64,000 nt of DNA from Athripsodes cinereus (lineage: Eukaryota > Arthropoda > Insecta > Trichoptera > Leptoceridae), in the NCBI GenBank assembly GCA_947579605.1, contig OX388311.1, forward strand, positions 26,662,951 to 26,726,950, given 5' to 3'. Position numbers and translations under genes: made by a program. Shown here piece after piece: positions 56,252 through 64,000 of the stretch; position 1 is the stretch's first letter; every line of letters begins with the position of its first letter. The notes below the pieces were generated by a model. The model was not told the DNA's origin and did not search any database. It saw only the letters and a list, made by a program, of their open reading frames with translations.

Positions 56252-56920
56252 CAGTCATGTGCATAATAAACGCGCTAGGTGGAACACTTCCTCCAGTCTT
56301 CGTATTTCCTCGGATGCGTTATAAACACGTATTCCTTAACGGAGCCCCAGCTGGGAGCTTAGGCCTAGCGAACCAGAGCGGGTGGATGAATTCCACATGT
56401 TTTCTCGAAGCCATGAGACACATCAAATTGCACACGAGATGTTCTAAAGAACACCCGATTTTGGTATTAATGGACAATCATGAGTCCCACACATCCCTTG
56501 AAGCCATATTATACGGCAGAGAAAATGGAATTGAATTACTTTCATTTCCTCCACACTGCAGTCACAGAATGCAACCGTTGGATGTGGCTTTATACGGGCC
56601 TTTTAAATCATACTTACGAACATCGTTCAATAACTGGCTACTTTCTAATCCTGGACGCACAATCACCATTTACAATATCCCTGAACTTGTCAATACCGCA
56701 TACACATCAGCATTTTCAATAAAAAATATTTTATCGGGGTTTAAAAAAACGGGAATTTGGCCAGTTAACCGATGCGAGTACACTGATGAGGAATTCCAGT
56801 CTGCATACGTATCAGATCAACCTACTCCTATGAGCGAACCGATTTCTAGTAATGCTATTGGGAACACTGCGACCGACACTGAGACCGAATCTACTCCTCA
56901 TTGTAATTCATTATTTACAT
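56248..56920 (+). pseudogene. pogo/Tigger-like transposase, DDE catalytic part
   Basis: Continues the transposase after the frameshift: TVMCIINALGGTLPPVFVFP, LMDNHESH (second catalytic Asp), LLSFPPHCSHRMQPLDVALY (third catalytic Asp). There are 35 residues between the second and third Asp, as in many insect pogo/Tigger-like enzymes (DD35D). Then FKKTGIWPVN and a Ser/Thr-rich linker with TETES. The frame stays open to 56970, but its last part probably belongs to the LINE 5' end. Continuation is at 62813. All three catalytic Asp are intact, so inactivation is recent or the element is non-autonomous through the shift and insertion only. Confidence 0.9.
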
Positions 56921-57014
56921 TATCAAGATTCCAATTACACGCATTTTTTTCGCTCTTCATATTTAATTAGTTTTTTTTGGTAATATAACCACGATAAGGA
57001 AGTTTTTATATATC

Positions 57015-57751
57015 ATTCGACGTGAAATTTTGTGCTCCGTGCAGTGAGAGTGGTGGTTTTTGAATGAACTGTGAAAAACTAGTGAATTTTGTGAAAAACT
57101 GGAGAAAACTGTAAACAATCGGGACAAAAGTGAAAACGCTGCTCCTCCTGGTAACTGGAGTGTCGATATTTCATTGAATAACGATAGGAGACGTCAGTCC
57201 GAGTGAAAAACCTCGCGGTGATATACCTATATGTGTGACGGTTTGGGTGGAAAACTGACTTTTCCTAAGTGAAAAATTTTCAAATTTTCCGAAAAAAAAT
57301 CTTTTTCATATTTTCAAATTCTACTCAAAATTGGGAGTGTACCTTGCTTTGAAACTTTTAAAACGGTCCATAAATGGGAAAGTTATACTGAGTTAAAGTT
57401 AAAAAATACCCTTTTTATTGAGTGGTACCGTAAAGATATTTTTTTTTTGTGAAGTGCCTAGTATCATTGGAAAGCCTGAAAAAAACTCTATCAAAAACTT
57501 AGTGGTGACTATTTTGTATCTTTAACAGTGTTTGAGCTATTGAGGAAAATAACATTTTTCTCATACTATTTTGTTAAGCGGATCAATATTACCTACATAG
57601 CTCTGATCTGCATTCGGGTTTCGTGGTTACTCTTCCGTTTGAATTTATTTATTGAGTTTATACGGACAATATTTTATTCTCCTACTTTATTGTATGACTG
57701 ATAGTGTGCAATATATTCGAATACTGTTGAATATATTTTTCAGTATATAAA
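57015..57751 (+). promoter_or_regulatory. LINE 5' UTR
   Basis: About 740 bp before ORF1 with no long frame. It starts with CATTCGACGTGAAATTTTGT and GCTCCGTGCAGTGAGAGTGG, then GTGAAAAACT repeated as GTGAAAAACTAG and GTGAAAAACTGG. An internal Pol II promoter is usual for this class of element; here that is inference. Confidence 0.45.
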
Positions 57752-58741
57752 ATGCCTGGTTCAGAGAGGAAAGTGCCTTGCAATAAATGTACTCTGGCTA
57801 TTAGCCCAAAGAAGCATTTGCGCTGCAGTAGATGTCACAGCTGTTTCCATTTCACTTGTGTGGAAACCACAGAAACAAACTATAAAAAGATGTCATCGGT
57901 TGCTAAATCATCATGGAAGTGTAAAACATGTAAAGGCCAGGATCCAAGATCCAATACTTCAACCACGTCCACTCCAACGACTGTTGTCCCAATAGACAAT
58001 CAAGAGGCACTCTCTATGACTCCTGTTGGGCAGGCTCAGCCCTGCTTTACACTGTCTTCTGATATTGCTGACAGATTAGTACGAATTGAGGCGGAAGTGT
58101 CAAAGACCAATGAATCTCTGCAGCTGATATGGGAGGAACTCTTCTCTCAGCGAAAACAGATAGAGGTCTGTGTTTCCTCCGTTAACGATCTGGATCAGAG
58201 GGTGTCAGTATTGGAGAAGAAGTTAAAGGATAATGATGCGAGTGTAGCCGAAATCAATACCCTTAAGGCATCTGTTCAGTCTCTGCAGATAGCGAATGAA
58301 GAAAAGGAGCAATTTTTGCGTGCTAATAATGTGGAGATAAAGAATATTCCATTCAAAAATACTGAAAATCTATCATCCATTGTTGGCCAGGTTGCTGAGA
58401 AAATAGGTTTCTCTTTGAAGCAGGATGATATTGATCTGATGACAAGGGTGGCGACAAGAGCGCAGGGGCCTAAGCCTATTATTATAAAGTTTGCTCGGCG
58501 ATCACGTAAAGAGGAATTTTTATCATTGGCCAGAAAACTGCGAAAACTTACCACAGCGGATCTTGGATGGAGAGGTAGTGAAACTACTATATACGTAAAC
58601 GAACATCTAACGACTGAGCGAAAAGTTTTACTATCTAAAACGAAGACAAGAGCGAAGGATAAAGGATATAAGTTTGTATGGATTAACAACTATAAGATCC
58701 TTGTAAGACAAAATGAAACTAGCCAGTCTTTTTGGGTGTGA
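57752..58741 (+). CDS. LINE ORF1, PHD-finger nucleic-acid-binding protein
   Basis: 329 residues from ATG at 57752. Residues about 9-60 form a PHD-type zinc finger: CNKC, CSRCHSCFHFTC, then W-KCKTC at about 53-59 (Cys4-His-Cys3 pattern). A Ser/Thr-rich linker follows, then a coiled-coil region at about 110-190 (SVNDLDQRVSVLEKKLK, LQIANEEKEQFLRANN). The C-terminal part, about 195-310, is an L1-ORF1-like RRM/C-terminal fold (VEIKNIPF, GPKPIIIKFARRSRKEEFL, KGYKFVWINNYKILVRQ). The protein should trimerise and coat the element RNA in the ribonucleoprotein particle. No frameshift or stop. PHD fingers are known in ORF1 of CR1-group elements. Confidence 0.88.
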   Translation: MPGSERKVPCNKCTLAISPKKHLRCSRCHSCFHFTCVETTETNYKKMSSVAKSSWKCKTCKGQDPRSNTSTTSTPTTVVPIDNQEALSMTPVGQAQPCFTLSSDIADRLVRIEAEVSKTNESLQLIWEELFSQRKQIEVCVSSVNDLDQRVSVLEKKLKDNDASVAEINTLKASVQSLQIANEEKEQFLRANNVEIKNIPFKNTENLSSIVGQVAEKIGFSLKQDDIDLMTRVATRAQGPKPIIIKFARRSRKEEFLSLARKLRKLTTADLGWRGSETTIYVNEHLTTERKVLLSKTKTRAKDKGYKFVWINNYKILVRQNETSQSFWV

Positions 58742-58773
58742 AGCGAGAACGATTTATCCAAGATAACATAATA

Positions 58774-59505
58774 ATGCTTACTTATTTTGGTCGCTTGCTG
58801 TTATTTATATATATTTGTAATTTACTGAAGGAGCTTATATTGATGGAATATTTTAATGTATTGATAATGAATGTAGTGCATACTTGTTGTACTGAAGTTG
58901 GACGTTGGTTAGTGTTAAAGTTGAAGCTGATTCAAATCTTAATTTTTAGAGTTTTAAATGGTGGTCATCCTCTCCTTAACCCCCCTAACCCTCCCTCCCT
59001 AAAACACTTCCTTAATCTGCGCTTGTTCCATTGTCCGAGGTATGTTTGGTATGTTACTGTGGTTTGTTTGTTTTGTGTGGAGTTTGTTTTGACCATAACT
59101 GTGATTCTGATGTACTTGATGCTATTCTCATTTTGTATGATGCGAGAATGGTTTGGGGTTGTTTGCTGTCTGAGAATCGATTTTGTTCTGAATTTGTGCT
59201 CTAATTCTCTGATTTTTACCATCATGATGAATGTAACTTTGTGCTGTTTATTGGTTTCTGGTTGTGTCGAGTCGCGCAAAGCTTTATTGGTCCTCATCAT
59301 GAATAATAAATATGTGTGTTTTTATGTGTCGTTTTACTATGTGCACTCTATGAAAGCGGATGTCTTACTATATTTGATATATGTTTGTATGTGTGCTTAT
59401 AACTGTCTTTGTCGCTGTTTAGCAACTTTGGAATCTCTTGATGGTTTGAGTTTGCCAATTATATTTGTGTTATTAACAGTAGAACTGGCGCGAATGATAA
59501 ATTAG
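58774..59505 (+). CDS. unrecognised hydrophobic ORF between ORF1 and ORF2
   Basis: A stop-free frame that overlaps the end of ORF1 and continues for over 250 codons. Its first ATG is at 58774, 33 bp after the ORF1 stop (243 residues), in a frame different from both ORF1 and ORF2. The product would be strongly hydrophobic and Cys-rich, with at least four membrane-segment-like stretches (LTYFGRLLLFIYICNLL; FVLTITVILMYLMLFSF; LIFTIMMNVTLCCLLVSGC; VLLYLIYVCMCAYNCLC). The region is T/G-rich, which favours such codons and lowers stop frequency, so it may be an accidental frame. I recognise no homologous family. It ends 16 bp before the endonuclease Asn codon of ORF2. Confidence 0.35.
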   Translation: MLTYFGRLLLFIYICNLLKELILMEYFNVLIMNVVHTCCTEVGRWLVLKLKLIQILIFRVLNGGHPLLNPPNPPSLKHFLNLRLFHCPRYVWYVTVVCLFCVEFVLTITVILMYLMLFSFCMMREWFGVVCCLRIDFVLNLCSNSLIFTIMMNVTLCCLLVSGCVESRKALLVLIMNNKYVCFYVSFYYVHSMKADVLLYLIYVCMCAYNCLCRCLATLESLDGLSLPIIFVLLTVELARMIN

Positions 59506-62354
59506 CTATATATCATCAGAATGTGCGTGGATTACGCACAAAAACGGATGAACTATTTCAGGGTGCTTTGTCCAGTGATTACGATATTATTACGTTAACC
59601 GAAACTTGGTTGGACTCGGATATAAGGGATGGTGAATTTCTCGATGGTAGGTATGTGGTGCATCGTAGAGATAGAGATTATTCATGTTTAAATATGACTC
59701 TTGGTGGTGGCGTCCTAATAGCCCTGCGCTCACGGTTTGACGTTGTTCGCCGTAACGAGTGGTGTACTGACTCTGCGTCAACTGTGGAAGACCTCTGGAT
59801 TACCATGAGGCTTAATCATAACACATACATACATGTTTGTTGTGTATACATACCTAACAGGTCGAATCATATTATGAATATAGAAAGTTTTATGGAGAAG
59901 GTAAGTAAACTAATGGGTGAATTCCCAAATGATCAATTTCTTATCGTTGGAGACTTTAACTTGCCGAAGGTTACATGGACGAAGCTTCCCAATCAGAATA
60001 AGTGTCAACCATCCAATCTGAATGACCCAGTTACGTCTCATTTTGTAGATTGCTTGAATGTAAATTTGTTAAATCAATTCAACTTTGTACAGAACTCATC
60101 CTCTAATATACTTGACTTGGTTATATCAAATATTGAAGATATATTTCTAGCGCCAGCAGATGACCCATTTGTTCGGGAGGATTCTTTCCATAAATCGCTT
60201 ATGTTTGATGTAAGGTGTAATAATTTGGATTCTCTGGTACCAGTGACAAGGACAGTGAAGCTCTTCCACAAGGGAGATTACGAGAGAATAAATGAAGCTT
60301 TGATGGACATTGTCTGGGGTGAACGTTTTCAAGGTAAGAGTTGCGAAGAATGTGTCCAAATCCTTTACTCTATACTTGAAGTTTTGATAGATGAACATAT
60401 CCCTAAAAGAACCAAGTATGCAGATTCGTGTTCATATCCTCCGTGGTATACGATTCCACTCATAAAGTTAACAAGGGAAAAATTTAGAGTCTTCAGAAGG
60501 TATAAGAGACACGGAAGCCATAATGATTACATTATATTTTCAACTCTGAGGTCAAGGCATAAAAGACTTGCGAAAGAATGTTACAATAATTATCTGAATA
60601 ACATGAAAAATACTCTTAAGTCTGATCCCAACTCATTGTGGAGCTTCGTTAAATCTAAGAACAAGCAAAACTGCATTCCTAAAACAATGTTTCTAGATGG
60701 AGTTGTGGCTAGCGGTGGGCATGACATATCGAATTTATTCTCTGTTCGTTTCTATGACTGCTTTAATCATGATAGTCAGCCAACATCGTATATTTCTCCA
60801 GCTGATCAAGGTGTTAGAACTCTGAATGATGTTACTGTAAATGCGGATTTGGTATTGAAATATTTATTATCTTTGAACACAAAACAATCACCGGGAGTCG
60901 ATGGTATCCACCCATTGTTTGTGTATAATTGCCGTGAGAACCTCTCTATCCCTTTATCCATCATATTTTGCAGATCATTGAACGAGGGCTGTTTTCCCAA
61001 TATGTGGAAGAGCGCACTAATAACACCAATACATAAATCGGGTTCGCAAGATGACGTGACCAACTATAGACCAATATCCAAGCTTTGTACGTTTGCAAAA
61101 ATTTTTGAACACCTGGTGCAGGATCAACTATATGCGTCAATAAAGCCATATATCAATGAATCACAGCATGGTTTTGTGCAGGGTAGGTCTACTTCTACAA
61201 ACTTAATTCTTTTTACAAGTTATGTTGTGGATGGAATGGAGCGGGGTGGTCAGGTGGATGCCGTATACACGGACTATAGCAAAGCCTTTGACAAGGTAAA
61301 CCACTCTATTCTGTTACAGAAGCTTGGGAGCCTGGGAATATGTGGTGATTTGTTTAGATGGTTTTCTTCTTATATTTCAAATCGAAGACAGGCAGTTGTT
61401 GTTGGGGGTCACAGATCAGATTGGAGGGACGTTCCTTCTGGAGTGCCACAGGGCTCTATTTTGGGTCCTACTTTATTTAACGTTTATATAAATGACATCA
61501 ATTCATGTTTTGGTTTTTGTAAATTCATTCTTTATGCAGATGACATGAAGATTTACTCACAAATTCGGTCGATCAATGACTGTTTCAGATTTCAGCGTGA
61601 CCTGGATCGATTGACAGCTTATTGCAAGGCAAATTGTTTATATCTAAATGTTGATAAATGTGTATTGATCCGATTCACTAGAGGGAAAAATCCTATTAAA
61701 TTTAATTATGGGCTTGATAACTCTGAACTAAAACTGGTATCTGAGGTAAGAGATCTGGGTGTGACGATTGATGACAAAATGACATTTCGTAACCATTATG
61801 AGAAAATTATTTCCAAAGCCTCACGCATGCTTGGTTTTATCTCCAGGGTGACTAGGCCTCTGAGGAGTTCCGAAGTTGTAAAGACTCTGTATGTATCATA
61901 TGTAAGGAGTATTCTTGAATATTGTTCGTCTGTGTGGAGTCCACACTTTGGGCTTCACATAGATAGGATTGAGAGGGTTCAGCATAGAACTCTTAGAATG
62001 CTTAACTTTCTGAGTTTTAGAAGGTTTGACAACTATGGGGAAGCTGAAAGATACCACGGCCTGCAGTCTCTTTCTGGTAGACGTAAAATGGCGGATCAGG
62101 TATTGTTATACAAAATTATTCATTCGAAAACGGACTGCCCGGATCTGAATGAGTTAGTGCACTACCATGTTCCTAGAACTGCTGCCCGACATCCTCGGAC
62201 ATTTTACATTACTGCATTTAATACGAGTTGTGCCAGGAATAGTTTTCTTCGCCGTTCCTGTGAGAGCTACAATTGCGCATTTCAGGGGGTTGATATTTTC
62301 GGCTCCACTCTTTCACAGTTTAAGTCTGGTATTAAGTCGGCGATGATGAGTTGA
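59442..62354 (+). CDS. LINE ORF2, endonuclease/reverse transcriptase
   Basis: The frame is open from 59442, just after a stop at 59439-59441, to TGA at 62354. No in-frame ATG precedes the endonuclease start HQNVRGLRTK (Asn codon 59520-59522), so translation must begin at a non-ATG codon, by reinitiation or by frameshift from the upstream frame. Endonuclease (APE type): QN at the start, TETWL, VCCVYIPNRS, GDFNLPK, and a terminal H in EDSFHKSL where SDH is usual. Reverse transcriptase: SPGVDGIHP, PIHKSGSQDDVTNYRPIS, YTDYSKAFDKVNH (motif A), GVPQGSILGPTLFNVYIND (motif B), YADDMKIY (motif C, codons at about 61533-61544), LYLNVDKC (motif D). The C-terminus GVDIFGSTLSQFK resembles other CR1/Jockey ORF2. 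About 970 codons, no RNase H, no internal stop. Confidence 0.92.
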   Translation, partial: WFEFANYICVINSRTGANDKLAIYHQNVRGLRTKTDELFQGALSSDYDIITLTETWLDSDIRDGEFLDGRYVVHRRDRDYSCLNMTLGGGVLIALRSRFDVVRRNEWCTDSASTVEDLWITMRLNHNTYIHVCCVYIPNRSNHIMNIESFMEKVSKLMGEFPNDQFLIVGDFNLPKVTWTKLPNQNKCQPSNLNDPVTSHFVDCLNVNLLNQFNFVQNSSSNILDLVISNIEDIFLAPADDPFVREDSFHKSLMFDVRCNNLDSLVPVTRTVKLFHKGDYERINEALMDIVWGERFQGKSCEECVQILYSILEVLIDEHIPKRTKYADSCSYPPWYTIPLIKLTREKFRVFRRYKRHGSHNDYIIFSTLRSRHKRLAKECYNNYLNNMKNTLKSDPNSLWSFVKSKNKQNCIPKTMFLDGVVASGGHDISNLFSVRFYDCFNHDSQPTSYISPADQGVRTLNDVTVNADLVLKYLLSLNTKQSPGVDGIHPLFVYNCRENLSIPLSIIFCRSLNEGCFPNMWKSALITPIHKSGSQDDVTNYRPISKLCTFAKIFEHLVQDQLYASIKPYINESQHGFVQGRSTSTNLILFTSYVVDGMERGGQVDAVYTDYSKAFDKVNHSILLQKLGSLGICGDLFRWFSSYISNRRQAVVVGGHRSDWRDVPSGVPQGSILGPTLFNVYINDINSCFGFCKFILYADDMKIYSQIRSINDCFRFQRDLDRLTAYCKANCLYLNVDKCVLIRFTRGKNPIKFNYGLDNSELKLVSEVRDLGVTIDDKMTFRNHYEKIISKASRMLGFISRVTRPLRSSEVVKTLYVSYVRSILEYCSSVWSPHFGLHIDRIERVQHRTLRMLNFLSFRRFDNYGEAERYHGLQSLSGRRKMADQVLLYKIIHSKTDCPDLNELVHYHVPRTAARHPRTFYITAFNTSCARNSFLRRSCESYNCAFQGVDIFGSTLSQFKSGIKSAMMS

Positions 62355-62812
62355 TGGTGCAGTTTGAAAACCTTTATCCCTTCTTTATCCCTTCTTTGGG
62401 ATGAGTCTCCTATACTTCCCTTTCCTAATGACCATTGTTTTTATTTTATGTATATATATATATATATATATTTTTTTTAATCTTTGATTATTGTTTTTGT
62501 TTTTATTTTTAGCTGATGTTTTTTAGTATTATTTTTATCTTATTTTATGGTGACTATGTAATGTATTTTTAGTTCTGTAACTATTTTAATTTTTTTTTTA
62601 GAATTTTTAAAGTTATTGTTTTGGGTTTTTTATTTTTGGGTTACATAGATGGGTACTTTTAATCTGGGAATCTTAATTATATACAGTATTTGTAAACATT
62701 TGTGCATTCTGTAATTGGGTTAATACTATACCTAATTGTTTTATACTATATTTATGTAAAAACCTGTAGAAATGCCAATAAAGGAAAATAAAGGAAAAGG
62801 AAAATAAAATAA
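62355..62812 (+). other. LINE 3' UTR and tail
   Basis: TTTATCCCTTC is duplicated right after the stop. T-rich sequence follows with (TA)n at 62452-62470, then CAATAAAGGAAAATAAAGGA and a final A/G-rich tail instead of pure poly-A. A short repeat-type tail fits CR1-group elements. Confidence 0.6.
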
Positions 62813-63463
62813 AGTAATAATAGTACAGAACAAACAATATGCTCACCAGCCACGACCTCTCTGGTAACAATAATATCACCTCAAATGATTAGGCCATTCC
62901 CTAAAGCGAGGCCAAGAACGGGCACACGTGGAAGGAAAAAGGGGAAATCATCTATTCTAACATCAACTCCCGAAAAGGACAGAATAATGATGCTTCGAAA
63001 AGAAAAAGATGAAAAGAAAAAACGGTTGTTGGAGAAAAGCATGAAAGGTAAAAAGAAATGTATTAAAAAAAAGATACTCATCGAAAGCGATTCAGACAGT
63101 AGCATTGAAGTAACGTCAGGTGAATCTGATGATAATTTTTTTACTGAATGCAGTGATGGAGACATATTTTCAGGTAGATCAAAGTATGGAATTAATGATT
63201 ATGTTCTTGTGAGATTTACGACAAAGAAAAATGTATATCATTATGCTGGTCAAGTCAAGGGAAAAACAGGTTGTGATTACAAAATAAACTTTTTAAGGAA
63301 GAATGAAGGTTCATTTTTTTTTCCAATAAGACCAGATGTAGGGGATGTATCCTATGAGGATATAGTGATGTCCCTCTCGGTGATAAAGAACACAGATGGG
63401 ACTTCACGTCAGGGAGAACTGTATAAGTTTAATGAAGATTTAAGTTCTTTGAATGTTTTGTAA
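62813..63463 (+). pseudogene. pogo/Tigger-like transposase, C-terminal part
   Basis: The frame is open from 62813 (after a stop at 62810) with no need of a local start: SNNSTEQTICSPATTSLV, then MIRPFPKARPRTGTRGRKKG (ATG at 62885), TSTPEKDR, a long basic Lys-rich helix, an acidic Ser/Asp stretch (ESDSDSSIEV), and a conserved end (INDYVLVRFTTKKNVYHYAG, then a GTSRQGELYKF-type terminus). PFPKA..GRKKGK..LT-TPEK is a recurrent C-terminal signature of insect pogo/Tigger transposases, so this is the missing end of the protein interrupted near 56.9 kb. Confidence 0.88.
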
Positions 63464-63585
63464 TTTTATTTTTCTCTTATTTCTTCACATTACTTTGAAA
63501 AACATTGGTTTAACAAGACATTAAAGCAAATTAAATTTCCTGTTTTTGTTTTATTGTTATCATTTATTGTTTTTTATTTGGCTTA

Positions 63586-63591
63586 AATAAA
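63586..63591 (+). terminator. pogo transposase polyadenylation signal
   Basis: AATAAA about 125 bp after the transposase stop codon, inside the right end of the transposon. Confidence 0.5.
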
Positions 63592-63615
63592 GTAAAATAA
63601 TCAAACACGGTCAAT

Positions 63616-63702
63616 TTTCTTATTGTCCAATTGTGCCCCTTAGTCTGTCCTAATCTGCCTCTTAGGCGTCCAAATGTACCCCTACTTGGGGCACATTTGG
63701 AC
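63616..63702. promoter_or_regulatory. right subterminal repeats of pogo element
   Basis: CCTAATCTGCCTCTTAGGC, GTCCAAATGTACCCC, then GGGGCACATTTGGAC. The last two form an inverted repeat (63668-63702) matching the left subterminal palindrome at 55461-55485. The element thus has paired inner binding-site-like motifs at both ends. Confidence 0.55.
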
Positions 63703-63865
63703 GAAAGTTACATGTTTGCTAAAACTAGTATACCGTACTTAATAATCAATATTTATTAATTCTAAAGACTAATTATATAAGAACATAAACATGGCTTTTA
63801 ACTTTAATTTCAAAAGATATTGTAGCCTTATTCAGAGATGCGAAAATCTGCATGTCAAATTTTTT

Positions 63866-63889
63866 GTCCAAATCTGCCTCCCTCTCCCC
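63866..63889 (-). repeat. pogo right terminal inverted repeat
   Basis: GTCCAAATCTGCCTCCCTCT, then CCCC at the element edge. Pairs with 55067-55090 at 23 of 24 positions. Confidence 0.9.
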
Positions 63890-63945
63890 TATCCTTATTA
63901 TTTGTATCCAAATATTTTGTACAATAAAGTTTATTATTATTATTA
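63890..63945 (+). mobile_element. family D 3' end, right part (split by pogo element)
   Basis: TATCCTTATTATTTGTATCC, AAATATTTTGTACAATAAAG, TTTATTATTATTATTAATAT. It continues the copy cut at 55066 and carries the polyadenylation-like AATAAAG and the trinucleotide tail. The last 55 bases of the window hold nothing recognised. Confidence 0.85.
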
Positions 63946-64000
63946 ATATTATCATGCTTTCGTAACAAAATATTAATACATCGATACAAAGGAGTACCAC

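Larger units (their letters stand above)
56921..62812 (+). mobile_element. CR1/Jockey-superfamily non-LTR retrotransposon, near full length
   Basis: Inserted into the transposase linker. The right edge is at about 62812, after an AAAGGAAAATAAAGG-type tail. The left edge lies between about 56854 and 57015: the hexamer AGTAAT occurs at 56848-56853 and 62813-62818 in the same codon phase and could be a target duplication, while ATCATTCGACGTG at about 57013 resembles a LINE initiator. Contents: long GC-richer 5' UTR, ORF1 (57752-58741), a hydrophobic middle ORF (58774-59505), ORF2 (to 62354), 3' UTR with a (TA)n run at 62452-62470. ORF1 and ORF2 are unbroken, suggesting recent activity. Confidence 0.88.
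55067..63889 (+). mobile_element. pogo/Tigger-type DNA transposon carrying a nested LINE
   Basis: Begins GGGGAGAAGGAGGCAGATTT at 55067 and ends with the inverted copy at 63889. The terminal inverted repeats are 24 bp with one mismatch (A or G at the eighth base). Flanked by a TA duplication (55065-55066, 63890-63891). The uninterrupted family D copy at 14755-14888 confirms the insertion point. Without the nested LINE the element is about 3 kb. It encodes one psq/CENP-B/DDE transposase, now broken by a frameshift and by the LINE. Confidence 0.92.

Noticed and set aside
58965..59300. Minus-strand 111-codon frame within the LINE spacer
   Set aside because: Antisense shadow of a T/G-rich stretch; no domain and no context for expression.
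1..64000. CRISPR array, bacterial operons or prophage
   Set aside because: No direct-repeat/spacer pattern, no ribosome-binding sites or dense coding. All features are eukaryotic transposons.
1..64000. LTR retrotransposon or endogenous virus
   Set aside because: No long terminal direct repeats, no gag/protease/integrase segments and no viral domain recognised in the open frames.

Overview
This window looks like intergenic or intronic DNA from an insect nuclear genome. It is very AT-rich, lacks operon-like gene packing, and is crowded with insect-type transposons. These include non-LTR retrotransposon 3' ends with microsatellite tails, tRNA-derived SINEs, a pogo/Tigger-type DNA transposon and palindromic elements. 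Some repeat styles resemble those of Hemiptera or Lepidoptera, but I cannot name the species. I recognise no host protein-coding gene, and almost every open frame that looks like protein belongs to a mobile element.

Layout. From 1 to about 55,000 the window is a layered graveyard of short elements in AT-rich DNA. The commonest is a roughly 230-bp dispersed repeat (family A here, about 20 copies or pieces, TATAG-type tail in the best copy). Others are: three sets of short non-LTR 3' ends (families D, E, F); 3'-terminal fragments of an RTE-like retrotransposon, three with 8-10 bp target duplications; two tRNA-derived SINE families (B and C, two copies each); a 118/120-bp tandem array derived from family A; a 64-bp minisatellite inside an RTE-like fragment; a 5'-truncated CR1/Jockey-like reverse transcriptase at 18.4-19.5 kb; and several long hairpins.

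The most unusual set is a group of palindromic elements at 3,960-4,180, 7,086-7,283, 16,491-16,723, 24,262-24,412 and 43,165-43,380, with half-units near 18.1 kb and 21.4 kb. They carry hammerhead self-cleaving ribozyme folds: a CUGANGA core, stem II, GAAA, a tiny and often palindromic stem III, and a cleavage triplet flanked by a matching stem I. All share an extra U after the CUGANGA core. In most units two ribozymes point outward from the centre of an inverted repeat. This architecture resembles ribozymes known from Penelope-like retroelements and retrozymes.

From about 55 to 64 kb there is a three-layer nest. A non-LTR 3' end (family D) was hit at a TA by a pogo/Tigger-type transposon of about 3 kb (55,067-63,889 including its insert). 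Its boundaries are exact because an uninterrupted family D copy exists at 14.76-14.88 kb. The transposase (psq and CENP-B helix-turn-helix domains, DD35D catalytic core, basic C-terminal part) carries one 1-base frameshift. It was then split by a nearly full-length CR1/Jockey-superfamily retrotransposon of about 5.8 kb. That retrotransposon has an intact PHD-finger ORF1, an intact endonuclease/reverse-transcriptase ORF2 with no in-frame ATG upstream of its endonuclease, and between them an unexpected 243-codon ORF for a very hydrophobic, cysteine-rich protein.
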